Below the pieces are notes generated by a model that was given only the letters and a program-made list of their open reading frames with translations, did no database searches and was not told the origin of the DNA. Position numbers and translations under genes: made by a program. A DNA stretch of 64,000 bases, from assembly GCF_016802725.1 (NCBI RefSeq), contig NC_052675.1, positions 8,631,622 to 8,695,621 of the forward strand, given 5' to 3'. This DNA is from Solenopsis invicta. Taxonomy: Eukaryota; Arthropoda; Insecta; Hymenoptera; Formicidae. This document shows positions 33,164-46,444 of this stretch, piece after piece; position 1 is the stretch's first letter; each line of letters starts with the position of its first letter.

Positions 33164-34317
33164 AGTTGATAGCTGCAATTTTGCTAACATCTAACTGCAT
33201 TTTGGCGGCAGTACCCTTTCGCACATGCATGTTTCCTACTTTCCCAGTTATCGATGAAGTGGCGAGCTCTTCTTTTGTGAACATGAGTGAAAGTAAATCA
33301 GTCGTGAACTTAGTAGCAGTTATATGATTACACATATTAAGCCTTTTATAGCTCACTGTGATATCTGTATCGCCAAGACTTTGAATCTCTTCCTACACGA
33401 TAAAAATAAGTCAGTCAGATTAACACTTAAACGCACATGAAAGAAATATATTATTTTTCTCACGTTAGCTGCTATAGGTATGTCTTCTTTAACGTAGCTA
33501 TTTTTCTGATCAATTACTTCTTTTTGTCTTTTTTCGAGAACTTGGAAATTATTTGGGTTGTATTTATCCTTTAGATTCTCTTTCTGATCTTGACCTTGAA
33601 GTTTTAAATGAACATCATGGCATCATCATTCTTTTTGAAATTATTCGCTTCAAAATTATTTGTCCTTTCTAGTTGGCCATTTTTTGTAATTCCGTTATTC
33701 TGATTGTAACTATCTTCTTGCAGCTCGGCGGAAAAATTTTCTTGTTTGTCAAAATCCATATGGGATTCGTCGCGTATGTCATTTTGCACATTATTTTGTT
33801 ATGGATCACTAGCAAACTTTTCTTTTAGTTTTGAGTGAGGTTTTGCATTCGCAGACATGAGGTAGTCATCTACAGATTGCAAATTATCTAACAATTTTTT
33901 GCTTAATGCCAAAGTTAAATCTGCAGTAAACGAATAAAAGTTAGCTCACAAGACAACGAATCACATAAAATTTTCTTTGAACTGTCGTTATATACAAAAA
34001 ATCTCCTAAATTTGGCAGTTCTCAGACCAAATTATGCCAAAAAGAAAATGCAAATTAAATTTGTAATCATTTACTGGACTTTATTGTACTGTATCATTAC
34101 AAACGGATCATGTCAATGTAAAACGGACCTTTTAAGTGTCAATTGTTTTTAGTATTATTTTTTAAAGATTTTTCTAAGTTTTATATGTGTTTATCAACGC
34201 TTAATATATCTTAAAGGTACACCTACAATGCATTATTTATTGTTGTAATTTTCACGCCGTATGTTCTTCAAGAGATATTCCTATTATGAGATAATATAAA
34301 GTCACCAGTGAATATAG

Positions 34318-34370
<53 letters not shown>

Positions 34371-36239
34371 CTTAATTTTGTTTTTGTGCATATTCGAAAA
34401 ATTGTATGTATTTATCATTAATTCTTTCCAAGTGTCCGGTTTGAATGGATTCTGCAGCGATTAATATGACTTATCGAAATTTAAAAGAAATGAATATAAA
34501 AGTCACGAATATTTTAGAATCGGTATAATAATTTTTCTAGACATTAGTGTCATAAAAAATAGTTTTGCATATATTTATGAATCTATAATGTCGAAAAATC
34601 AGAGAAAATGTATAAATAACTCCGAATATGATCAAGAACATTATTAATATAAACATGCTCTCTACTACATTAAGTTGGTCACTGCTCAGAAATTAGAGAA
34701 ATTATTCGAAAAATCTATAGTTAAAGTTCGATTGACTGGTAGAGATTTTTATTTGCAAAAGTATACGATCAGTAGCGTTCGAAAACTTTATAGATAAAAC
34801 TTTTATTATTTTACTAAATGGACAAGTTAAATATGACATTGCCCATGTATAATATAATAATAAATAATGACTACCGTTCAACATGTCCTCCATAGTGCGT
34901 TTTTGTTTCTTTATATCCTTTGATTTCAACTGTTTATTCTTCTTTTTTATTTTTCATACAAGTTCCTTTTCAGTTAAATATTCCTCGTCGGAGCTTGTAT
35001 CCTCAAAACAAAAGTAAAATGTATTTAACATGTACCAATATGCAAATTATCTGACATATTCTTATTTCACCCATTTTTGTTAGTTCAATTCGACGTGATA
35101 TGAATAACTTAGAAAAAATAATTGCAATTTTTTTATGACCGTTCAAAATAATTCTAATCTAAGCGTTTTTGAAAAATAATCAAGGTAATCTAAAAGTAAA
35201 ATTATAAGACACTTACAGATATCACCTTATGTTTTTTAGCCGTACATATTTTTAGTGACTTACTACCAATTCTAGAAGGACCTGCCTTTCTATGTGGGAC
35301 ACTCTTTACAACATTTTTCTTTTCTTTATTTAGTTGTGATTTCTAGGTGAGAAATTTGATTTGATTTTTAATTGACAAAGAATTATCTGGTACATACGAT
35401 TAAAATCTATTATTAGAGAATATACGAAATATAACCTGTGGTGCAGAGGATAGATTCACAGAATCTTTGTCATCTTCATCAACGTCATCAGTGCTTCGTC
35501 TTTTGATGATTCTTCTGTCCTCTTTTGTAGGATCTAATATGGAATATTTTTCTAAGTTATCGCGCATTTTACACATTGTCTTCCAGTCTAAAATATATAA
35601 AGTTCTATATTAAAAAACAATAAATAAATATTCGACCAAAAGAACAAGCATACAACATATAAATTGCCCAATGTCAAAAATGTATATAGGATGTGCTTGT
35701 ACATATTTTATACACCGTTCTGACTTAAGGCAACCGAAATGATGAAAATTGATAAGTGTAAATTTTTAAAGTCAATGGAGAGTGAAAATATCATTAATAC
35801 AGGATGTTCCACCTAACCTAACGTCACGTTACAATTAAACTCTCTGCTACCGGAGCATTAATAAAAATCGTTAAACTCGGGCTTGGAGGCGAGTCAACCG
35901 TGCAGGTATATCGGTATCAAAAGGTTGATAAAATAAACATATATATATATACACACACACATACACATATATACTTTTGCTTTTAATGCATTACTTACCA
36001 CCATGAGCCAGGATCTTTGCGACCACAGTTTGCCAAATACATTTTTTTACTCTTGTTTTCATTATATTGGCGGGTCCAATATCTACGTTTGGCCATTGCA
36101 ATTTAACCTCTTCCTTGCTGCCAATGATCTGGTCAAGTTTCTTTTCGTCTAAGCTATGTAGCAACCACTCGCGATAGCCAACCGCAATAGCATTATCTTC
36201 ATTAATGAATTCACACAATACACATTCTTTGTCATTCAT
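33164..36239 (-). pseudogene. BEN-domain accessory protein of the CACTA-like element
   Basis: Six exons with GT/AG borders can be chained: 36239-35999 (MNDKECVLCEFINEDNAI), 35587-35436 (DWKTMCKMRDNLEKYSI, acidic tail), 35342-35217 (basic, KSQLNKEKKNVVKS), 35001-34875 (DTSSDEEYLTEKEL), 33920-33464 (Asn/Gln-rich linker) and 33392-33164. The last exon encodes most of a BEN domain: TKFTTDLLSLMFTKEELA, SSITGKVGN and KMQLDVSKIAAI. BEN domains bind DNA or chromatin partners. The gene starts about 730 bp from, and divergent to, the transposase, as if sharing a promoter region. Damage: TGA at 34954-34956, TAA near 33795, a frame slip near 33607. No exon carrying the domain's last residues was found. 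Role as a transposition helper is inference. Confidence 0.65.
34321..34369. repeat. (TA)n microsatellite inside an intron of the BEN gene
   Basis: Uninterrupted TA run of about 48 bp. Confidence 0.9.
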
Positions 36240-36966
36240 CTTATTTTTTTAAGAATTGCACTGGAAAATTATTGCAGTTATCAAATCTGATAGTCGGCGG
36301 CTATCGTTTACGTGTGTTGGGACGTGACACGTGTTAAGGGTTAGGGCGACTGCGTACACAGGACGCGTTGACGCGTTAGCGTGGGGAAGGCGACGTGATA
36401 GCCTTTTGGAGAACGCTGGAGAACATTCTAAAGAAAGCTATAATACACTCATTGGATATCGCATGTCATCGCTTTATTGCGCTCGTCGCTGCAACCGGCA
36501 TAATACAAAAGTTCATAATTGCATAATGTGATTATTCAGTGTGATGCAGGATAGCGTCCAGTATTCGACGTACGACGATTTTCAAAATCGAATTTTCTGA
36601 TTATAGATATCGGACGCTGTGTGAATCCTAGCTAGCTACATGCTTCTCGCTATTGAAAAGACATTTAATCCGCACCAATATAAAACCTATACATTCACAG
36701 ATTGATCGTTAACTTCAAAACATTCAAATATATTGAACGTAAAACTATTACACACATCTAATAGTTTATTAACAACAGGCTTAATTCAAGTTTATGTTGT
36801 ATCGCTGATGCATATGATAGTACAAAATTTTATTTTTAGCTTAAATTGTATAATAGTCAAAAGTAGAATATTCACTTTGAAAAAGGTAAAAAAAGTCTTT
36901 GTGATAAAAATCGATACAGTATGAACGATCACTATGAGCGAGGCCCATACAAACGTTACCTAGCTC

Positions 36967-39900
36967 ATGGACGATGATGCAGAAATACCAGAATCGACAT
37001 TACGTAGAAGACGTTTATTAGAAACAGCACAAAAAGAATCTTTACAGGTATACTCTTTAGAGAAATATAATTTAATAATTATCAAAGCTATAAATGAAAT
37101 GGAATGCAAACACATTATGCTGAATTACAAGAAATCAAAATTGGTATATCACTTATTTCAATTTTAATTTTTCTTTTTTTTTCATAAAATTTGCTCTGTA
37201 CCTATATGCTTTTTGTTTTTATTAAAAGTATTGAATTTTATTAACTATGTATTTTAAACAAATAAAATTGACCTTCGCTTTATATCGAATGTTTTAGGCT
37301 GAAAAACATGCCAATAATGAAAATGTATGGAATGCAGACGAATCATTGAGCAGTAACAGTGATAACTTATCATCAGATTCGACTGATACATCGAAAAATA
37401 AAGTAACAGATCGTAGCAGTATTGAAGAGTTAACATCAGTTTCAAGCACTAGTGATACGTCTGAAAATAAAGAATCAGATCGCAGCAGTACTGATGACAG
37501 ATGTACCGATCAAACTCCTGATATTTTCTTTGATGAAAGTTTTGGTCATGCTGATGTAACAGACCCAAAAAGAAATGAAGAAAGTTTAATAATCAATTAA
37601 TTATTTTCAAGAATAATTTAACGCTACCAAATCGCAAATGAGAATTACTAATAATTTTTTCATATATATAGTTTTTTCCAAACCGCATTTCTGTGACAAG
37701 ATATCGTATTAACGTAATATAAATCTGAAAATATAACTTTGCACAAAATAACGTAAAATGTCTTTGCACATGAAGCTATTTTTGTATATATTTTTTAATT
37801 TGTTGCAAAAAGAACGTATAGATGTTAGTAGTACATATCATTTATTGCCATAATAGTATTATTTTCTATTATATTTTTGTATGTAAATAATTAAATCTTT
37901 ACGAATTAGTCAGTTCGATTGTATACGCAAGATTCATTTTTTAGTCTTTGTAGATTATTTTCAGAAAAATTGAATATGTAAGCAACTAAAATTTGAACAA
38001 AGTGTACATAAAAATATGAAATAAAAAATATGTATGTCTAATTTAATCATATACGTAATTTTTTCACATAATAGGAAACTGTTAGGGCAATAAATGAGAG
38101 AGAAATTCACGATCACAGAGATTATATCGATTCTAACGGAGAAGTGAATGATGAAATGTCTGATTTGGAAAACCATTCTAGTGATGAGGACGAAGATAAT
38201 GTAGATATTGTGATAAGAGCTGATGTACAGAATCACAGAGATAACGAACCGTGCGATGTTAACGAAGTAAGCAGCATCTTTAATCCTATTTTTCTTTTGT
38301 GTATCATCAGTCATTGTCTAAATTTGGACCCAAATAATGCAAGAAATATTGTGCTAATAATCCTCTGAAATAATTTTCAATTGAATTGCTTAAGCAATCG
38401 CCTTACCAACTTTTTTATATGGACTACAATATAATTATGTGTTAGATCATTTTGAAATTTTATATCCTTTGGAAACAAGTAAATTTAATACATTTCTGTG
38501 CATTATATTGGCTTTGTATTAGAATTTCAGAGATATAGTTTCATTCATTTTCTTTTATTTCATTTATTTTATTTTATGCTACAGAGAACTCCATTATATG
38601 AAGGCAGCGATATATCGAAGGAAGAGAGTAAGTTGCTGATCTTAAGCTTTTTGGCACGATATAATTTACCGGATATTGCCCTCAACAAACTTCTTGAGTT
38701 AGTTAATTGTCATTTACCGGCTAATGCGCACTGGCACCTTTCTAAATTTCAATTGTTAAAGAAATTTCGATCTGAAGATGTCAAAGTGTATTATTACTGT
38801 CCACAATGCGAAAACACTATTATCAACTTTGGTGCTATACACAGGAAAAATTGTGAGGAATGTGGATATATTTGTTACGAAGCTAAGCTAAAAGAAGCTC
38901 GAAATTACTTTCTTCATCTTCCACTGAAGAATCAAATTTCTTAATTGCTATTAGAGAATGAGCGTGTGTATCAGTCTCTTAGAAAGGAATGTGATGAATC
39001 CGATGTGATTAATGGAAGAGCATATAGAAAATTACTTGAAGAAAAGGTAATATCAAAGAATGCCATTACATTGCAGTGGAATACTGACGGAGTAAAAATA
39101 TTTATATCTTCCAAAGTTTCGCTCTGGCCAATTCAGGTGGCTATAAATGAATTGCTGTATCATCTGAGACGTCAGTATATGATGTTAACCGGTCTGTGGT
39201 GTGGAAGCGGTAAGCCTATTATGAACCTGTTTTTAAAACCATTTGTAGACGAATTGACTGAACTGCATGAAGTTGGAATCATTTGTGCTACTTTACAAAC
39301 TGCGGAACCTCTATAACAGTCAAGGTGTATACGATTCTCGCGCCTGTAGATTCTGTGGCTAGACCAATGCTACAGAATATAAAACAGTATAACGGAGAAT
39401 TTGGTTGTTCGTTTTGTCTCAATAAAGGCGAAAGAATCTCAATTGGCCGTGGGTATACACGAGTATATCGTGGAATTGAGATTACAAAGAGAACAATTTA
39501 TCAACATGAGCTAGATTGCGAAGAAGCTAATCGTACCAATATCGTTATAAGAGGTGTAAAAGGGTCATCCATACTTATGATGCTACCCATATTTAACGTA
39601 TTGTTGTCATGTGTGTCTGATTATATGCACAGTGTATCACTAGGGATTGTGAAAACGTTTGCAGATAGTTGGTTTGATTCAAAGTGGTCGGACAAACCAT
39701 GGTATTTAGGTCGCAACGGCAACACCGTTGACAAAATACTATTAAGTATAAAACCTCCTTGTGATATAACACGAACACCTCGTTCGCTAAACGATAGACA
39801 TATGTGGAAAGCTTCCGAGTGGAAAAACTTTCTGCTATACTACTCGTTGGTTGCTATAAAAGGATCAATGCCTGAAAAATATAGGAAGCATTGGTTCCTT

Positions 39901-40800
39901 CTAGTATTCGCTATGCATTTACTTCTGAGGGATACCGTTTCTCAAATCGATATACGGACTGCGAAACAAGCTCTGGAGAAATTTGTTTACAAGGTAGAAC
40001 ACTTGTACGGTCCAGAATTTTTGAAATTCAACGTTCACTTACTCCTGCGTCTTCCTGATTCTGTAAAACAATTTGGATCTTTATGGGCACAATCAACGTT
40101 ACCCTTTGAACACTACAACGGTGTTCTCGCCAAAATGTTTAAAAATTCACAGTGGGTACCGGAACAGATATTTAAAACATACATGCGATATAAAACAGTA
40201 CACCAATTATGCGACACTGTGTTTTCTCGTAATGATTGTTCCATACGCGGAAAACTTCTATATGAAAAGTTGCTAATTGATAAGAATAAAACGATGAATA
40301 CAATCAATTATAGTCTTTCATTACAATTACTTGGAGTCGGAGTTAATATTCAATTGTCTTTAACACAACAAGTATTAATCCAAGAATTACTTATAGAGCC
40401 AGTGATTTTAGACGAGGTGTGTTCGTTCCAGCGTTTTGTTTACAAAAAAGTCCTTTATCATACTGACAGTTATGAACGCTTAAAGAAAAGAGAAAATAGC
40501 ACTATTAAAACAAAGGATTCAAAATATGACACGATCAGGAATATTCTTATCATTCGAACTCTCGTGTCAGATCAAAGTAAATGCGTCCTTTTTGTAAACG
40601 AGCTACTACCAACCGGCGAAGAGCTGATAAAAGATACCAATCTAAACATTAGTTCCAGTAGTTTTTGTACTTCTTTGCGAAAAACAACTCGTCAAATTTG
40701 TATATTCCCGAAATCGATATCTCAAAAGTGCGTTCAAGTTCCTTATGACCGAGAGATGATATATGCCACACCGCTCGTCAATTCTTTCGAGAAAGATTAA
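36967..40800 (+). pseudogene. CACTA/EnSpm-type DDE transposase (Transposase_21-like)
   Basis: Exon 1 is 36967-37047 (MDDDAEIPESTLRRRRLL). Exon 2 from 37298 and exon 3 (about 38077-38265) are Ser/Asp/Glu-rich (SSDSTDTSKNK; DLENHSSDEDEDNVDI). The main exon from 38583 holds the core: LSFLARYNLPDIALNKLL; a Cys4 zinc motif CPQCEN with CEECGY; first Asp in WNTDGVKIFISSKVSLWPI; second Asp in APVDSVARPMLQNIK with CSFCL; VSDYMHSVSLGIVK; SIKPPCDITRTPRSL; the Glu box WKASEWKNFLLYY; and KFNVHLLLRLPDSV before a long C-terminal region ending at 40800. Defects: TAA at 38942-38944 inside LKNQIS*LLLENERVY and a one-base frameshift near 39283. Exon 2 runs into a stop at 37598-37600 unless an earlier donor is used. 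Otherwise the gene is well preserved, suggesting recent inactivation. Divergent partner: the BEN gene. Confidence 0.8.
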
Positions 40801-40974
40801 TTATATCATTTATTTAAAAAAACGAACTTATTTCAAATAAGTGAAAGTTAAACGTAATGATAAAAAATTTTTAAATAAAAAATGTATAACTAATTTACAA
40901 ATGCATATAAACGCGCGATGCAAGTTTATTATTGTACTAAACTCTTAATAAATTATGTATTAACAGATTAATCG

Positions 40975-41400
40975 CGGAACCATTAATTCTACAATTCGTC
41001 AATAGTAACGTTCTAAACAGTTACAATTGATAAACAATATTACAAATAGTTACAATTGGTTAATAGTAATGCTGCAAATAGTTGCCAATCGTTAATGATA
41101 ATGTCCCAAATAGTTACAATTGGTTAATAGTAATGCTCCAAATAGTTACAATTAGTTTATGGTTAAACTCCTAATTGTTACCATTCAGCAATGGTAATAC
41201 TCCAAATAGTTACAATTAATCAATGGTAACGTTCCAAATTGTTACCATTTGTCAATGGTTAGAAGACAACTAGTTACTATTAAAAGTGTTAACAGTTCAC
41301 CATTTACACCATTCAGAACCAATGGTTACAACGAACGTACCATTCATTGCACCATTCGGATTTAATTGTAACCATTGGTTGGCCAATTGCAAATTTTCAT
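40975..41400. repeat. Right subterminal repeats of the CACTA-like element
   Basis: Roughly twenty diverged copies of AGTTACAATTGGTTAAT-, CAATGGTAA- and ACCATT-type motifs in both orientations in 420 bp. The counterpart flanks the P insertion at 28085-28162 and 32376-32560. Such arrays are binding sites for the transposase in CACTA elements; the role here is inferred. Confidence 0.65.
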
Positions 41401-41516
41401 GAGGGAATATTTAAAAAAAAGCTTTTGCAATAAAAAAATTTTTCAAAAACGTTAAAATTAGTGGATTTACACCCCTTTTTACATTAAACAATTTTTTTAA
41501 TATTGAGGTTTTTTTG

Positions 41517-41777
41517 ATGTTCATAAATTTAGAAGCAGTAGCCAACAGCCCATATATTAAGATACCTAATCAGCAGCAATTTTATGATGCTGTAAAAGAA
41601 GCAATAAGATTCGCGAAACAACGAATAAGAAATGCAATTCGCAGAAAACCAGGCGAAAAAGGTCGCTGAACAAGGCGGCGCGAAAAAGCGGATGCCATAT
41701 TTGGCATAAACAGACGAGAGGAAGAAGAAATAGAAGATAGAGAGGAGAGAGAAGAAGGAGGAGGAGAATCATCTTAG
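41517..41777 (+). pseudogene. Degenerate coding fragment, family unknown
   Basis: From ATG 41517 the frame reads MFINLEAVANSPYIKIPNQQ, QFYDAVKEAIRFAKQRIR and RRKPGEKGR, then TGA (41667-41669). It stays open through TRRREKADAIFGINRR and a Glu/Arg/Gly-rich tail to TAG at 41775. The biased basic-then-acidic composition and the long frame interrupted once suggest an old protein C-terminus. I do not recognise it. Confidence 0.35.
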
Positions 41778-42096
41778 ATAACCCAGCGCTGCCATTCACT
41801 CATTGAAGTCACTGTTTTTGTTTTTTTTTGTCACTAAAATAGCATTATTGTCCAAAAAGGACTATTATCACTTTTTTATCCTTGTTTTATTCAGATAATA
41901 ATGTTTATTTTTTATTATATTTTTATTAGATAGTAATGTTTATTTTTTTATTATTATATTTTTTATTGGTCGTGTAAATAATGCCTCGCGTTTTTAAAAT
42001 AATATATGTATTATTTTAAATTGCAACAATTTATTCATTTCCTATTCCTTATCCCGATTAATTTCATTTAAAAGGTACAAATTATTAAAATTATAT

Positions 42097-42238
42097 CAGT
42101 AATACAGGTTCATATTTGCTGATCAATATATATAGATAAAAACAAAATTAGGAAATATAGCAAATATGTATATTATAGGTAGAAACCGAAATAGTATCAA
42201 TAATAAGCAAATATGAAGTTTATTAACTTGTATTACTG
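42097..42238. mobile_element. Small MITE with CAGTAATACAGGTT arms
   Basis: CAGTAATACAGGTTCATATT, then TGCT, is mirrored at 42206-42238 (AGCAAATATGAAG and CTTGTATTACTG). A separate perfect 16-bp-stem hairpin (TTAATTCTTCTTTCTG) lies at 42263-42306. Confidence 0.65.
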
Positions 42239-42720
42239 AAATAATTCAGTATTAATTCAAAATTAATTCTTCTTTCTGATGACAATTCAGCAGAAAGAAG
42301 AATTAACTTACTTATTTTTTATATATTTGAAATAAATAAAAGTACAAAACATATATTTAACCGTTTCCGACATGTTGAATTTTTGCTGACATTTATGACT
42401 CAGCACATGTTGTTGGCAACTTGCTCTCATGTTGCTCTTTATGTATAACGATAAACCGTTGACAGCAAACACGCAGCATATTGGCAGCAAAACGTGCTGA
42501 ATTCGTGTGATGTCAAATCAAATGAGGCACACACCTTGTTCTAAATTTGCTGAAAACTAATGCCCTTTGTTTTCGGCAACATTACAGCAACAACACAGGC
42601 AGGTGGCTATCAGGAGGTATCAGCGACACCGTTTTATCGATTTATTCTTATGTGTACGCTGAATCACATACGACAGTGTATAATAATAGCATATATATTG
42701 CAACGACGTTTATGTAACAT

Positions 42721-43826
42721 CCCAGATAACATTTTTTGCTGGCAAGTTTTGCGCGCGATGTGCATGCGAACTTTGTAACAGATTTGCATGCGTTTTGTTC
42801 GTAGAACGTGTTACATCGTGTATATTGCTTACAAGTGGCTAGCTCATGTATTGTCCAATACACCAGCATATCACATGCAAATGGATACCATTTTGCATGT
42901 GATTTGCTGGTGTATTGGATAATTATATTTGCTCGTAAGTTGCTTGCACCCAGATAACATCTTTTGCGCGCAAAGTTTGCGCGTCTTATGCATGTAAACT
43001 GTGTACGCGATTTGCGTGACTTTTGCCAGCAAGTTGAAATTCTGTAATTTCAGATTGAAATGGGTTTAACAAGTGAGTGCTAACGCCACCGCTAGGCGGC
43101 CACGCCGCAGGAGATTTTCTCGTGAGTTGAGTGCGGCCACAGGCGTTATATCTAGGCGCCACCGCCGCTAACTCGTCAGCTCATATACTTTAGTGACACT
43201 TTGAGGAGCTGCTTTTTGTAACTTCGAGACGAACATTCGCTCTCATTCTTTTCAAACATAGCGTATGTGTGAAAACGCTGTTCCACATAAAATTTTATAT
43301 TTTTACAAGTAAATAACAATTTGTATTGTTATTTAATCTTGTACATAAATTAAATGTTTAATTCAAATTTAATCTTTTTTTAAATCTTTTTTAACAAAAA
43401 GAATACAAGAAATATTTTTTTGTAAACTAAAAACATTTATTACGTTTACATTAATGTATTCTGTTTTAATAAATCTATCTGGGTTTGGATCTTATTTTTC
43501 AATCGGTCTTAATACCATATTTTCGGTGCGGAAATTCCGATCAATTCAAATTAACTTTTTTTAAATTGGTTTTAATAGCACATTTTCGGCAGGGTATTGA
43601 GATCGCGCGCAAAATGTGCTAGCGTTTTGCGTGCATATCGCTTATTGAGATCGCGCGCAAAGTGTGCTAGCGTTTTGCGTGCATATCGCTTATTGAAATT
43701 GCGCACAAAGTGTGCTAGTGTTTTGCTAGCGCTATGACGACGCAGTTGGATAAGGTTTTGCTTGTGTTGTAGGAATCCCTTTTGCGCGTGATTTGCTGAA
43801 CGTTTACCCGCAAAATGTTTTCTGGG
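42721..43826. mobile_element. Foldback element with CCCAGATAACATTTTTTGC termini
   Basis: CCCAGATAACATTTTTTGC at 42721 is mirrored by GCAAAATGTTTTCTGGG ending at 43826. A second start motif CCCAGATAACATCTTTTGCG occurs at 42949 in direct orientation. GCGCGCAAAG/TTTGCGCG words recur throughout. It contains a hairpin at about 42848-42926 (TCCAATACACCAGCA mirrored) and the 48-bp array at 43597. No coding frame with protein character. Confidence 0.65.
43597..43740. repeat. 48-bp tandem repeat, three units
   Basis: TTGAGATCGCGCGCAAAGTG starts units at 43597, 43645 and 43693 (the last diverged). Each continues TGCTAGCGTTTTGCGTGCA. It lies near the right end of the foldback element. Confidence 0.85.
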
Positions 43827-43839
43827 ATTGCGTTTTGCA

Positions 43840-46130
43840 ATGTTATGCGTTTCGTTGTATAAATTGCGTTCGGTAATATCAGAGAGGATAAAACAAATCC
43901 TATATGAAATTACTATAAAATTACCATGAAGTAAGAAAATAGAAAATGACAATAGAAAATATAACAATAAAGAATATATTATAATAGAAAATATGTTATA
44001 TAATAGAATTAATATCATAATAATACGACTAATATGACTAAGAATTCCAATTATTCATTGCATTAGATTGAATGTAAAACAAATATTGCGTTTTCAATTT
44101 ATAGTTTGCATTGAAAAAAAAATTAAATCAAAATTAAGCATGATTTAAAAATTTTTAAAGAGTACGTTGCGTCGCATACGAAATAAAAAAAAGAATTGTT
44201 ACAAATAAAAAATTTGAGGAATGAGAAATTTGTGAAGAACGTATCAGACCAGATCTATGAGTCTCTTCTCTCTGTCTCATTACGATTGACAATTCAATAA
44301 AGTCACAATAATTGATATATGTAATGCACAACAATATGTAATAAAATAATTATGAAATAATTAAGGTAGAAATTAATTTTTAGTTGTCCAAATAATGTGC
44401 GCGTGACAAACTAAAGTTAGAACGTCAAATATGTTAAATTATGTTTATTATAAGGTGTATCTAATATATATATTTACAATCGCTTTAATACACGTAAAAC
44501 CATTTAAGATAATATATCCGTTATTCCTCGGCGTTACAGCGCGCCTCGCTGCAACACTGGCAAATTGTATTCCTACATCGTCGCTTTTATCTCCGTGAAA
44601 TGTACACGATTTCATCATGGGTATTTGTCTATTGTGTACCTGAGGCAAGGACCGTTGCTTGCATTAATACGCTTGCAGATAGCAAGGCTTCGGGGTGGAG
44701 CAAGTAATATAATTTCAGGAGAAAGATATATCCTTTTCTTTCTTTCATTTTCCCTCCTCCCCCGCGCGCATAGCACTTCTCTACCGTCTAGAAAATTATT
44801 CTACTCCTAAGTCGCATATTCACTGTTATACTCGATCGTACGTCTAACTTAGATCCATAATATGCGTAGTACACGGTTCTACATTTGTATCGTTCGGGGA
44901 CGGATTATGTCGGAAAGCCGAGAAAGAGAGAGGTGCGTGAACTGTTTAAGACGACGTTGTGTAGGTAACGTCATCGAAGGTGTTGTATTATATATAATAT
45001 ACTATATATTACATATAATATGTGTATATGTGAGGTATGTTCAGGCTGAATTGCACCGAGACGATTCCAGTCGATCAATTCTGATTGGTGATTCTGTAGC
45101 CATACATTAAATCTATTATAAAAAAAAAGATACTCAAGTTAATCAAAATTAAAGAGTACTGGAATTACATTGGATAATTAGGTATTGAAGATTGACTAAT
45201 GTCGCTTTCTCAATTTAACTTCTAATTCGCATCGACTATTCAGATTAGTAACTTGGCATGTTTCTTTAAAAAACAATGCAAATAGAGGAAAATGATTAAT
45301 TGTTGCCTGACTAATTCATTTTTTTACATTGGATTTTGACAGCACGCATTTAGAAACATTTGTCACTTGTGATCACTTGTAGAACAATAAAGAAAAAGGT
45401 CGATCAATTACAGAGGGTGCAAGTTTGATCGCTAGCCAACCAGAATTAGCATCGACTGATATTGGATGCAATCTGCCACTGTAGATGTCGATTCTGGATC
45501 TATGTTCGTTCTCAGGGGCCCGAATGACGAAACACAGGCTCGATGCGAATTTCGGGATGGTCTCATCCTATGGATGTTCGTGATACACGCCGTCGCTGGT
45601 CGCGCGAGACGTTTTGCAAGTGAACGTACAAGCATTTCGAAATTTCCGACACATACGATTTGGCTATGCCCGCCCCCGCAATGCGCTATTCAACGTAACA
45701 TTAAGTGAAGTTTTATATGCTCATTCGCAGCCAGAAACGCCCCACGTTTATTTTATATTTTTCGGATAAAGGTCACTTTCCCGCGGTTAAATCGATAAAG
45801 CATCACATCGTAAATTCTCGTCAAAGTTCAAATTTAGTATATTATTTTTATATATATCACACATTCACCTCACACGTATGCGCACCGCAACGTTCTCCCA
45901 CTATACTCACACCCTAAATTATCTCTGCTTTTCTTTTCCTCTAATTTCCTTTTTGACATCAATAAAAAATTATATATATATTTATATATATATTTTTCAT
46001 ATATATTTCAATTATTTTATCATTAATTAATTAATTGCGCAATTAATTAATTAATCGTTATATCTTATTGTTCCATTAAAGTTTAAACTAAAATGTTCTG
46101 CCTGTGGTATGCGTACCTCTGGCAAGTACC
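43840..46130. other. Gene-poor AT-rich stretch
   Basis: No reading frame shows recognisable protein character. GC-richer patches at about 44525-44720 and 45420-45690 have CpGs but no splice-supported exon I can defend. They could be UTR or intronic sequence of a neighbouring gene. Confidence 0.4.
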
Positions 46131-46149
46131 ACTTAAATATATATATACA

Positions 46150-46440
<291 letters not shown>

Positions 46441-46444
46441 TATA

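Larger units (their letters stand above)
28069..41405. mobile_element. CACTA-like DNA transposon, split by a P element
   Basis: CCCTTATGAAAATTTACAAT at 28069 is mirrored at 41405 (reverse complement CCCTCATGAAAATTTGCAAT). Behind each end are arrays of short subterminal motifs of the ACCATTGG/CAATGGT/AGTTACAATTGGT type (28085-28162 continuing 32376-32560, and 40975-41400), a CACTA-superfamily habit. The interior carries a CACTA/EnSpm-type DDE transposase (36967-40800, plus) and a divergent BEN-domain gene (33164-36239, minus). Excluding the nested P element the unit is about 9.1 kb. AA flanks both ends, too short to prove a target duplication. Both genes are disrupted. Confidence 0.75.

Noticed and set aside
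43572..44018. 148-codon minus frame with repeated KTLAHFARDLNKRYAR units
   Set aside because: The repeats are the 48-bp non-coding array read in frame. The rest lies in AT-rich foldback DNA with no protein similarity.
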